Shown in pieces: positions 47,485 through 58,998 of a stretch of DNA of 64,000 nucleotides. The position numbers and the translations under genes are program-made. This DNA comes from Emydura subglobosa (Eukaryota; Chordata; Testudines; Chelidae), in the NCBI GenBank assembly GCA_007922225.1, contig ML679954.1:24573003-24637002 (forward strand), in the 5' to 3' direction. How positions within the stretch are numbered: the first letter of the stretch is position 1; each line of letters begins with the position of its first letter. The notes beneath the pieces were generated by a model, which saw only the letters and a program-made list of their open reading frames with translations, was not told the origin of the DNA and made no database searches.

Positions 47485-50400
47485 ATAAGAATGGCCATAC
47501 TGGGTTAGACCAGTGGTCCATATAGTCCTATATTCTGTCTTCAGACAGTGGCCAGTGCCAGATGCATCAGAGGGAATAAACAGAAAGGGGAAATTTGGAG
47601 TGATCCATCTCCTGACATCCAGTTCCTGCTCCTGGCAGTTGGAGGTTTAGGGACACCTGGAGCAAAAGGGGTTGTGTCCCTGACCATCTTGACTACTAGC
47701 CATTAATGAACCTATCCTCCATGAACTTATCTAATCTTTTTTTGAATACTTTTGGTCTTCACAACACCCCTGGCAATGAGTTCCACAGGTTGACTGTGCA
47801 TTGTGTGAAGAAGTACTTCCCTATGTTTGTTTTAAACCTACTACCTATTAATTTCATAGGGTGACCCTTAGTTCTTGTGTTATGTGAAGGGGTAAATAAC
47901 GTTTCTCTATTCACTTTCTCCATACCATTCATGATTTGTAGACTTCTATCATATCCCTCCATAGTCATCTCTTTTCTGAAGTGAACAGTCCCTGTCTTTT
48001 CCTTGTATGAAAATTGTTCCATATCTTCATCATTTTGTTGCCTTCCTCTGCACCTTTTCCAATTTTAATATATCTTTTTTGAGATAGAATGACCAGAACT
48101 ACATGCAGTACTCAAGATGTGGATTTGCCATGGATTCATATAATGGCATTATGATAAATAATCTGTTTTATTATCTATCCCTTTCCTAATGGTTCCTAAC
48201 ATTCTTTGCTTTTTTGACTGCTGCTGCACATTGAGCGGGTATTTTCAGAGAACAATGCACAAGATCTCTTTCCTGAGTGGTAACAGCTAATTTAGACCTC
48301 ATCATTTTGCATGTATTGTTGGGATTATTTTTCCAATGTGCATTACTTTGCACTTAAATTCACAACACTGAATTTAATCTGACATTTTGTCACCCAATTT
48401 AGTGAGATTCCTTTGTCACTCTTCACTGTCATCTTTGAGCTTAATGATCTTTAGTATTTTTGTATCATTTTCAAATTTTGCTTCCTCACTGTTTATCCCC
48501 TTTTCCAGGTTATTTATGAATATGTTGAACAGCACAGGTGACAATGAAGATCGTCAGGGAACTACACTAAATACCTATTTCCATGATGAAAACTTATTCT
48601 TATTCTTTGTTGATTTTCTTTTAACCAGTTACTGATCCAAGAGAGGACCTTTCCTTTTATCCCATGATTGCTTACTTTGCTTATGAGCCGTTAGTGAAGA
48701 CCCTTGTCAAAATCTTTCTGAAAGTCCAAGTATCAACCACATATCAACCGGATCACCCTTGTCCACATACTTGTTGACACCCTTTCCCCCCTCAAAATAA
48801 TTCTAATAGATTGGTGAGGCATGATTTCCCTTTTAAAAGCTGTACTGATTCTTTCCCAACATGTCATGTTTATCTATCTATCTGATAATTCTGTTCTTTG
48901 ATACAGATTCAACCAATTTGCCTGGTACTGAAGTTAGACTTACCAGCCTGTAATTGCCAGGATCTCCTGTGGAGCCTTTTTTAAAAATTGGCATTACAGT
49001 AGCTATCCCTCCAGTCATCTGATACAGTGGCTGATTTAAGTGATAGGTAACGTACACAGTTAGTAGTTCTGCAATTTCATATCTGAGTTCCTTCAGAACT
49101 CTTAAATGAATAGCATCTTGTCCTGGTGATTAATTTATTAATTTGTTCTGAAACCTCTTCTATTGACACCTCAATCTGGGACAGTTCCTCAGATTTGTCA
49201 CCTAAAAAGAATGGCTCAAGTTTGGGAATCTCCCTCACATCCTCAGCGATGAAGACGGATGCAAAGAATTCATTTAGTTTCTCCTCAATGGCTGTCTCTT
49301 CTTTGAATGCTCCTTTAGAACCTCAGTCATCCAGTGGCCCCACTGACTGTTAGGCAGGCTTCCTGCTTCTGGTGTACTAAAAAAAAAATTGCTGTTAGTT
49401 TTTATGTCTTTAGCTAGTTGCTCTTCAAATTCTTTCTCGCCTTGATTTATTGTACTTTTATACTTGACTTGCCAGAGTTTATGATCCTTTCTGTTTTCCT
49501 CATCAGCATTTGATTTCCAATTACTAAAAGATGTCTTTTTGCCTTTAACCGACTATATTTCTCTGCTGTTTAGCCACAGTGATATTTCTTTGGTTTTCTG
49601 ACTTTTTTTTTTTAATTTGGTGTAAACATTTAGTTTGAGACTCGTGTTGTTAAATAATCTCCATGCAGCTTGCAGGTATTTCACCCCTGTGAGTTTTCTT
49701 TTAATTTCCATTTAACTAGCTTCCTCATTTTTGTGTAGTTCCCTTTTTTTTTTTTAAGTTAAATGCTACCGTGATGGGTTTCTCTGGCATTTTTCCACCT
49801 ACCAAATGTTTAAATTTAATTCCATAATAGTTGCTCTAGTCCATTATAGTCGAGTGGCTCGGCTATATTCACCTCTTGGACCAAATCCTATGGCACATTT
49901 AGTAATAAATTCAGAATTGCCTCTCCCCTTGTGGATTCCAGGAAAAGCTGCTCCAAGAAGCGGTCATTAATGGTTTCTAGAAGTTTTATCTCTGCATCCC
50001 ATTCTGAGGTGACATGTACCCTGTCAATGTGAAGATAGAAAACACAAAAATAATGGGGAATTGCAACTATCCTTTTGGTTTCTCTAATATCTTTGAGTAT
50101 TTTACAGTCACTGTTGCCATTCTGGTCAGGTGGCCAGCAGTATATTCCTACTCTATCCTCTTAATGTTCAAGCACAGAATTTCTATCCTTAGAGATTCTA
50201 TGGTACAGTTTAATACCTTTAAGAATTTTACTTTATTTGACTCTATGCTTTCTTTCACATAAAATGCCACTCTTCTATCAGCACAACCTACTCTGTAATT
50301 CCTCATTTTTTTTTTTTTTTTTTTTACCCTGGGATTACTGTGTCATTGATTTTCCTCATTCCATCAAGTTTCCTTGATGTCTATTATATCAATATCCTCA

Positions 50401-50765
50401 TTTAATTCCAGGCAGTCTAGTCAACCCATCTTAGTATTTAGACTTTGAGCATTTGTATATAAGCACTTATACATTTTGACAGTATCCAGTTGCTTTCCTT
50501 CATGTGCTCTATTTAAGTAGGACATATTTACATTTGACTGGTCATCACTGGCTCCTACCTATATTGTACCAACTTCTTTCCTATGCTATTTACTAGGATA
50601 TAGTGTTCCCTCTCTAATAAACTCATCCCTAAAGGATGTCTCTGCCTGAACCCTGTGCTCCTCCGCATCTATCATTTCTTCCCCAGCCCTTAGTTTAAAA
50701 AATCCTCTTTTAAAAATCATTTTTAATATTACATGCCAGCAATCTGGTTCCATTTTGGTTCATGT
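47485..50765 (-). mobile_element. CR1 LINE copy 3, 5'-truncated in ORF1
   Basis: Minus-strand CR1 from the 3' end (cataagaatggccatactgg at 47485) to the C-terminal part of ORF1 (cagcaatctggttccatttt, 50739), where similarity to copy 2 at 21430-21465 ends abruptly. That is the typical 5' truncation of incomplete reverse transcription. It retains the ORF2 middle that copy 2 lacks (48991-49470). It contains a 20-T run at 50306-50325 and many stops, and is more diverged than copy 2 in the 3' part. Confidence 0.85.
47759..50640 (-). pseudogene. CR1 ORF2 remnant (endonuclease to C-terminus)
   Basis: Recognisable minus-strand pieces include [22 protein letters not shown] C-terminal sequence (48022-47759), RT palm wording at 48480-48560 (equivalent of NIFINDLEKG) and the linker/RT fingers region at 48700-49500. 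The endonuclease region is at 50000-50460. Frames are broken throughout. In the family this protein nicks DNA and primes reverse transcription. Not functional here. Confidence 0.8.
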
Positions 50766-53700
50766 GGCATAAAGGGCTGGCTTTTGGTTACAAACGGCAA
50801 GCAGAGAATTCCCCATCATGACTGGAACTGTGGACTTGCAGACCAGTCTTTCTTAATGCCTCATGACATGTCTGTGATCCAGACTCCCATGATGCTTTGT
50901 AATCATGCTAAGAAAGAAAAATACTCCTTTCCTATTACTGGTGAAAGACATGACAAGCTTGGAATATTTTCTTAAGAATTGTTAACTAACAAATTAATAG
51001 TTTTCACAATGTAATAAACACAATAGCTTATGTACATTTGAATGAGCAAAATGTGATGTACCCACTTAAAGGAAAAACAATAGATTTTTGATCACACAGT
51101 AGAAATTTATAAAATGTAATGAAAGGATAGGCAATATAACACATATTTGTTTGTACATGTCTAAGAGGATATCTCCAAATCCCCAGTGATTATATTATTT
51201 TTAACATTCAGGTTTTTTGTTATTTACAAATAAAACATAACTAGAAAATGCATAATAAGAATAAATCTGTAACTGGAATCACATACTTACACAAACAGCT
51301 AGCTTCTTTGTATGGTAGGTGCATTGTAAATATAAGAGGACTCTCTTAATCTTTAATGGGTAAACCCATACAGGGATTTTTTCCCCGTCTCTATTCTCAG
51401 TAGTAAAAAAGAAATACAATGTTCTTTTTGATTAAGTGTTACCCTCTCTAGAATTACATTAGCTCATAGCTGTTGTCTCGTGGGTAAGCCAAAAATATGA
51501 ATAGTTCTTGTCAAATGGCAACTGTTTTTACCTCTCTCCATTCTGGATTTAGGATATTGTTTCCTTCTCTTAGTACTTAAACCACTTGGCCTAAATTGAA
51601 CTAACGATATACCATTTGTAGTTATCACAAAGAGGCATCCTCATGAATACTCTAAAGTCACTCGTGAAGATGAATTATCACAACACAAGTTAATTGCATA
51701 TTTTTATTTCAAATCGACACTTCTTTTAGAAGGTATCCTATTAAAAGATATAATAAGGCGTTATCCCATAGGAACTTCAATAGACCCAGGCTCTTAAATA
51801 GGTTTTGCAGTAAGAAGTGATTTATCTTTTGGGAGATCATTTCTTTAATGATTACAACCGTGGATACAATGGAAATAAATTTTCAGAGAATATCAACTCA
51901 ACAGAATGAGGAAGGATAAAATTTAATGTCACTAGATCTTTCTAAGTAACTCCAAAAACAAATTAGAGTCCACAACTGTATTGCCTATCCAAATGTACAG
52001 AATAGCTAAAATACAGGGTACACTTAAAACTGTTCTGCAGTTTCAGACCTGAGGACAATTATTAGAACAAGCAAGGGAGATCTGGATTACCAATCTTTTA
52101 AAAAAAAAAAAAAAAAAAAAAGTTAAGAATGTGATCAACCAATTTTTTAAACTGTGGCTTATCTTGATCTTGCCTGGGTTTGTTACTTTTCTATACATTT
52201 TTATAGATGATGATCAAATCTTTGATGACTCTGTGTTGTATACAGATCATAAGACTCAATTTGCTTTAGGTACATATTTGTTTTTTTTTTTTTTTTTTTT
52301 AAATGAAGACTGTCATTATTCATTATTGTGTCATCTATCTGTAAGAATTTGAATTCATAATCATCTTATTTCCACACTTCAGCTTCTCCAATTTACATAA
52401 AAACAATTCATAAAATAAGTTTTAATCTATCATTTCTCATGCTCATTATGGAATGGTTAATTCAATGCTGTAATTTTCTGTTTATTTTTTACATTAATTA
52501 ACATTAAAATGAACTATGTGGATTGAGTGAGACACTTTTTTATTGTTATGTGTCTAAAGAATTAATTTTTAGCCTTTTGAATATGCCAAGTTTTTCATTT
52601 ATGATATAAGTATTGTAAACTGAGAGAAGTGACCAGAAGAGTGGACAGCTCCTAAGGCTTTAAAATATAAACTAGCATATATGAAAATAAAGGAGAGATC
52701 AGAATTCACTTTAGATATAACTCAAAGTAGAGCAGAAAGAAAAATTTGAAAATAACTAGCATTATTGTCTGTCATTTTAATATAGAATTGAGATACTACA
52801 TATTAGAAAGATGCAATCAAGTGAAAACATTACTATATTTTCACTTAATTAGGTTATGGCAAACTGGCAAACAATTTTAAAAGTAAAATATGAAAGTATT
52901 ATGGATAATTTATGCAAATTGACATGAAGGCTATGGCAATCAGTCTGACATTTGAGCTACACCAATCTGTGAAGCTGATCTGCTAAACTGAAAAGCAATC
53001 AGTATTCAGTTTTAGTGTCTTGGTTCACAAATAAGAACTATCACACATGGTATTCTTTTTCATATTATCTGTAATCTATTTTAATCCAATAATTCACAAT
53101 TTATTTTTCTGATATTTTAGTACTGCTTATATTGTAGTTTTTACTTTTACCATAAAAGCTCTATCTTTCATAATTTACCTATTTATGTTATTACTATAAT
53201 TATTTCCTTTCTATTAAGTCCAAATAAGTTTCTATTTAACGGAAATAATAGCTAAATACTACAGATGTACAAACAGCAGGATACGGCTTCAATCAAGAAA
53301 TAACATTTTTAAATGTAACAGCTTTTAACAAAATTGTAGTACAAACACAGAAAAAGTCCACCAAAATCAGTTGCCTGATAGTTGGCTGAGCTAAATCACA
53401 ATCCTACCACATACAAATAAAAAGTGGAATTTTCAAAAGTCCAAAATTGCCCATATTTTTAAAATTATACCCTAAATGTTCCATGTGTCTTGAAATCAAC
53501 TTAGAGAATAAAAGGAAAAATAATCAATTTATTTTTGTTTTTTTTCAGTATTTCTTAAAAACAAACATTAAAAAAAACAAAAACAAAAACAAAAAAGAAA
53601 GAGGAACTTTTTTTTTTTTATATAGAAGTGTAATACCAAAACAGTTATGCTGGTTTTTTAGTTATGATTTAGTTACCTAAATTCCCATTCATAGGTTCAA

Positions 53701-54254
53701 TCAAATGCAATATAGATCTGAAATGTGGCTGCTTTGATCCATATTGAAAAAAATCATTCCAGTTTATCCATTATCAAAATAGAACACAACCAAAATTTTT
53801 ATAAGAAACTACACAAACTCTGGTGGATCAGACAATTTGGAACACAGATCTCAAGGCAAATCAATACCTGGCTTCCTTGGCCCACCTCTACTTTTTATGA
53901 AACTATCTGTAACTCCCTGCCATCTTTGAATGAACAGACAACTTTGTCTGGCAATTATTTGCTTTATTATTTTTACTTTTAAACTAAAAATCATTTACAC
54001 TTCCATAGAAAATGTAAGCAATCAGTAATAATTATTTACCTGGATTATGTTTAGATACTATTTAATAAATTCCAGTTACAAAAATATGAAATGAACAGAA
54101 GCGTTGTTGTTTAACTCCCAAAGAGATCATTAATTTAAACCGCATTTTATTTCCTGCCAGGATAGTTCACTGCCAATTTACTGCAGAAGATCTGATATTA
54201 GAGTATGTACGAGTATGTTTGTAGAGTATGTAGACTATGTTTGTACAATTTTAT
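50766..54254. other. AT-rich stretch without recognisable gene
   Basis: Only homopolymer tracts are clear: 22 A at 52100-52121, 20 T at 52281-52300 and an A-rich aaacaaaaacaaaaac run near 53570-53600. No coding motif. Confidence 0.5.
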
Positions 54255-54332
54255 TGGCCAAAGACTGCTCTCACTTATACTAGTGTGATCCCACTGACTT
54301 CATTTAGTGAGAACTGAGAGCAGAATTTGGGC
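54255..54332. repeat. Palindromic element, ctgctctcact...agagcag
   Basis: gactgctctcacttatacta and gtgagaactgagagcagaat form inverted arms around gatcccactgacttcattta. Same family as 54457, which lies only 124 bp away. Confidence 0.6.
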
Positions 54333-54456
54333 CTACATGTCAAGATAAATGTGCGTATTCTTACATTCTATTGTATAGCAAAAAGAAAGACACGTAGCAT
54401 CTAAAGATGAAATTACAGCTCTTTGCATACATTTAAACCCAAAGGCAGAACACTGT

Positions 54457-54566
54457 GGGCCAGATTCTGCATTCAGTTACATCGATATAAATCCAGAATA
54501 ATCACTTGAATTCAGTAGAGTGACAATGGATTTACATTAATGTAAATGAAAACTAAATTTGTCCCA
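54457..54566. repeat. Palindromic element, agattctg...tgtaaatc family
   Basis: gggccagattctgcattcag and ttacatcgatataaatccag, with the inverted half ggatttacattaatgtaaat and aaatttgtccc. The centre is cttgaattcagtagagtga. Confidence 0.6.
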
Positions 54567-56287
54567 TCTATCCAGTTTCCTGAGGGTAAGTGCTATTAGA
54601 ATAGGTCAGATAAAAGCTTTCACAGCTGAAAATAGCAAGAAAATGCATGAAGAAATCATTTTTGATGGATGGACTGCCCTTATATGCCAAATGAACACAA
54701 ATATTATATCCCTCTTTCTTTGGAATCAAGTTCCCACAAAAAAGTATGCCGCTCTAATGTTTAAGCTATAGTGAGTTGTTTATAATCAATACTCTCGTAT
54801 CCTATGTAGCACATTAGATCCAAATTATGCAGCAGGAATTCAGGACATTTGCTTCACTGACCCCCTCAAGGTCTCTCCCCAGTCTAGTTCAATTAACACA
54901 AATATTCTGTTTATTTTGATATTAAATTCAATTGATTTTAAACTGACCCTGAATTTTAATTTTTCTGTGGGCTGCAGACTTTTGTATTCACAATAGGTAA
55001 TTGCATTGTAGAAGCGGTCAGAGGAAAGATTGAGATTGTGACAGTTGATTAACACTGAGAGAATCTAGGGAAACATGGAAGGTGACTTTGGTTATCGAGA
55101 TGAAGAAGTAATTTTTACACTGGGTAGGAAATGCATCTCCTGTTTCCCTCCCACATTTGGGCAGTAGAGACTAAATTTGGAGAATGGGGATTGTGCTATC
55201 TTGTTTTCTAACATGGTCATCCTAGACAGTAACTAGCTACCCATTTGCACCCCCTTGCAGTATCTATCGCCGTATCCAACAATGACAAAACATACACACT
55301 AGACTGCTATTTCTGCTAAAAGTATCAGCATAATTTATGTTGAGAATGAAATTGCAGTGTTACCAACACACATGATTGTTTCACAAGTCTCATGATATTT
55401 GGTGTTTTTCTTAAGGCCCCAGATCCTGCAGTCATGTGAATAGTATGAGACTCAACTTGCATTTAAAAAATAAAATTTCTCACTATCTAGGAAACATGAA
55501 CCTAAAGCCTCATAAACCAGAAGAGAAATGCAAAGAACCACAAATTTCATATTGAAAATCTCATTATTTGGTTTCAAGCCTATCCTCCAACCCCCCAAAT
55601 CCTGAAATTTTAAATAAGAAATTTGGGGATGACTTCATTTTTCATCAACAGTTTTTGTGGAAAACAATTCCATTTACCAAACACCTCTAATTTTGGACAA
55701 TACTGAGCCTTTTAAAACACCAGTTGAATGAAGAGGTTAAGAAATGAAAACAATTTAGATTCAATAAATAATGTCTTTAATCACTCTATGCAACCACCCA
55801 AACGTTGATGAGAACCTGTTACATATCTGAAATTACCTCAGCTGATTCAGTTAAGATCTTTTTCTTTTCTTTTCTTTTCTTTCCTTTTCTTTTCTTCAGC
55901 ACTTAAAGAGATGTTTTCTGCTTTAAAAAAAAAAAAGAAAAAAGAAAGACAATCTTGCAATCTGGGCCCCTACCCCTGCAAAGTCTGGTAGATGCTGAAT
56001 TTTACACACTGAGTAATCCCATTTTACTCACCATGGTCTAAATTTAAGCATATGTATAAATTTCAGCAAGACAGAGGATGAAATATAAGACAAAAGCAAC
56101 AAACAATGGAGAAAGTGAAGAAAAGAGAGGTGAAGATTATATGAGGTTAAATAACCTGAATAGACACCTAATCTATCCATCATCCATTTTATGGTGTTTG
56201 GGGACAGTATAAAACCCTCATAGCTGTGCGCCTTATACATAAAAACAATAGCAATAGCGAAGTTCCTAATGGACTCCAAGGGGCTTT
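54567..56287. other. AT-rich stretch without recognisable gene
   Basis: A (TTTTC)n tract at 55859-55897 and an A-rich tract at 55925-55950 are clear. A hairpin scrap lies near 55418-55455 (ccccagatcctgcagtcatg). Confidence 0.5.
55859..55897. repeat. (TTTTC)n microsatellite
   Basis: About seven imperfect pentanucleotide units. Confidence 0.9.
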
Positions 56288-56379
56288 GTGTAGTGTAATT
56301 GTAGCTGTTTTGGTCTTGTCTCTCTCACCAACAGAAGTTGATCCAATAAAAGATATTACCCCACCCACCTTGTCTCTTT
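56288..56379 (-). mobile_element. Penelope-like element scrap with inverted junction
   Basis: tgtagtgtaattgtagctgt and tttggtc resemble the plus-oriented PLE end (gtgttgttgtagccatgtcggtc). They join directly to the minus-oriented ctctctcaccaacagaagtt, gatccaataaaagatattac and cccacccaccttgtctc. The hammerhead part has been lost. Confidence 0.6.
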
Positions 56380-58205
56380 TCTCTTTTGGAGATAAGAATT
56401 CTGCTCAGGATATTTTGTGTGAGTGTGTTGATTTGTTTGTTTGTTAAAGATTTTTTTGGTGTTGGTGTTAGGGTAGAGCCGGGTGTCAGTGCTGTGAATA
56501 GCATTCTTGCTGTGGTGAAAAAGCTTTTTCAAAGAGAATGTTTTTTCAGCATCTTCTCAAGTTGGTCAGACTCTGGTTTCTAATTGTACAACTTAATGCA
56601 CAGCTTCTTAGTTTAAACATTTAAATTGGTCCAGACATACATTCACTAAAACTTCTTTCATCAAAGTTTGGCCCTTAACACCAAAGGCCTGATTATGATT
56701 TAACCCTGGTTTAAGATGATACATAAAAGTATTTCCTTTCTGTAGCCCACAACACAAAATGGTAAATCAAAGCTCTATTAACAGAGACTCACTTCCCAGA
56801 AATCTTCTATATCTCATTTTAATGGGTGACTGAACTAATTACATGTAGTTATTAAAGCTGTGGTTACAAATTTGAAGTCTACGTTCAGTCATCTAATTGG
56901 CCTTCGGTTCTTGCTATTCTTTTTAGCTCCTCTCTTTTCCTATAACTGTATTTCAATGAATTTTTCTGGCATAATACTTTTTTTTATTGCCACTGGCGAA
57001 TTTGCCAAGAGGCCTCATTTAATTCTTGCCTGAGCAAACGTAATATAAGATATTTGGCTATCCGTATTCAGCAGTACTAAGCATCTTTGTTTCTTACATA
57101 TTTGGTAGGGCTTTGTCCAATTCTAGTTATCTCACCAAGCACAGTGAAAATGGAAAGCCTGGGTAGTTATTTTTGGTTGCCAGACTTCAACCAAGACACT
57201 GAAAGAGAAAATTAGTCAATGATCATTCTATAGTAGTCATCAAAAGATGCCGCAAACCACTCCATGTTATGCATGTGGATTTTGCCAAAAAGAATGAGCA
57301 AGTGTACTTTCTTATTCCACATGGCCAAAAGTAGTATATTTAACAAATACATTTGCTGCTGACTACTTCAACATTGTAAAACACTTTTAGCATAGATTAT
57401 TTTGAATAATGGTCCTCAATTTGCTTCTGAGAAAATTCAAATTGCATTAAGAAAAATTCAGTTAAAACTCACTACATCAGACACTTTACACCTGCATCAA
57501 ATGAGTTTGCAGAACACTTTCTGGGCATTAGAAGAAAAAAGAAAAAGAAAAAAAAAAAAAAAAGAGGAGGCCAGAACAATGCAGTTTTTTTTCAAACTTT
57601 CTTAAAAGTGTATAGGTCAGCACATAAGATCATCTCGGAAAAAAACTTCAGTAAAGCTATTCAACTCAGTTCAGAATTGAATTGGATTTGCTTAGCCCAA
57701 ATTTACTAAACGAAGCACAGCATAGTAAGAAATTCACAACATAAGTGTCTCAGGCTTTTATGTTTAGATAAAAGCACAGTGATCCAAAATTACTGGGGGA
57801 AAATGAAAGGGGAGAGGCACCCACAGGAGTTGGTGTAGGATTGCATGTAAATTATTGAGATTAACGATATACCTGATTTAGGTAAATGGTGAAATGATCA
57901 CAAAATATACTGACCAGTTGTTACTAATGGAAACAGGAATAGACTGACACTGACCATGTAAGAAATAAAATTGTTTTCCTTTTCAGAGCCTGGCTGTAAT
58001 ACCAGTGACAATGTTAATGTAAGAAGGTGGACAGCTCTCCATCTAAAGGTGCAGCACACAGAAAAACAAGCCATAACAAATACAAACTACACAGACCACA
58101 TCCTTAAAGTTAAAAGACACCATTGATTTGAAATCTAGCCAATGTCAAAATTGAGTTAGAAAAGTAGCTTCAAGTAAAACACCTGCCTCTCAAATCCCCT
58201 GCTAT
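56380..58205. other. AT-rich stretch without recognisable gene
   Basis: No gene or clear repeat. An A-rich tract at 57536-57563 opens a lysine-rich frame that is not coding evidence. Confidence 0.5.
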
Positions 58206-58720
58206 TTGTACTTTTACAATCACATTTTACAATATAATAAAGACAAGAACAAATTACTTCATTTAGGAATGAAAAATCAAATGCACAACTACAAAGTGGA
58301 GAATAACTGGCTAGGTGATAGTATTGCTGAAAAGGTTCTGTGGGTTATAGTAGATCACAAATTAAATGAGAGTCAACAATATGATGCAATTGCAAAAACA
58401 ATTAATATCAATCTTGAGTGTATTAACAGGAATGTCATGTGTGAGACATAGAAGGTAATTGTCTCGCTCTACTCAGATAGAAGGCCTCACCTGGAGAACT
58501 GTATCCAATTCTGACTACCACACTTTAGGAAAGTAGAAGAAAAACTGGAGAGAATCAAGAGGAGAGCAACTAAAATGATAAAAGTTTAAGAAAATCTGAC
58601 CTATGAGGAAAGGTTAAAAAAGTGGACATGTTTAGTCTTAAGAAAAGAAGACTGAGGAGGGACCTGATAACAGTCTTCAAATATATTAAGGGTTGTTATA
58701 AAGAGGACTGTGATCAATTG
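58206..58720 (+). pseudogene. CR1 ORF2 C-terminal remnant
   Basis: The 81-codon frame 58206-58451 reads from KNKLLHLGMKN through EKVLWVIVDHKLNESQQYDA to INLECINRNV, matching the C-terminal RT section of CR1 (compare LGVIVDSSLK in copy 1). It stops at an in-frame TAG just after INRNVMCET and resumes in other frames. Confidence 0.75.
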
Positions 58721-58998
58721 TTCTGCATGTCCACTGAAGGTAGGACAAGAAGTAATAGGATTAACCTGCAGTAAGTGAGATTTAGGTTAGATATTAGGAA
58801 AAAATTTCTAACTAAAACTCAGGAACAGGTTTCCAAGGGAGGTTGTGGAATCCCCATCACTGGAGGTTTTTAAAAACAGGTTGAACAAACACCTGTCATG
58901 GGTGGCCTAGGTTTATTTGGCCCTGCCATAGCACAGGGACTGGACTTGATGACTCTTCGGAATGCCTTCTAGTGTTAATTTTTATGATTCTATGATTT
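58206..58998 (+). mobile_element. CR1 LINE copy 5, plus strand, with octamer tail
   Basis: 5'-truncated CR1. It begins in the RT thumb (DKNKLLHLGMKNQMHNYKV) and continues with CR1 ORF2 C-terminal wording (ccaattctgactaccacact, gagaggagcaactaaaatg, gacctatgaggaaaggtta, gaggagggacctgataacag). Then comes a 3' UTR (ggaggtttttaaaaacaggt, ggactggacttgatgactct) ending in atgattctatgattt, the classic CR1 ATTCTATG tail. It is the only plus-strand CR1 copy and belongs to a different, bird- and crocodile-like subfamily. Frames are broken. Confidence 0.85.
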
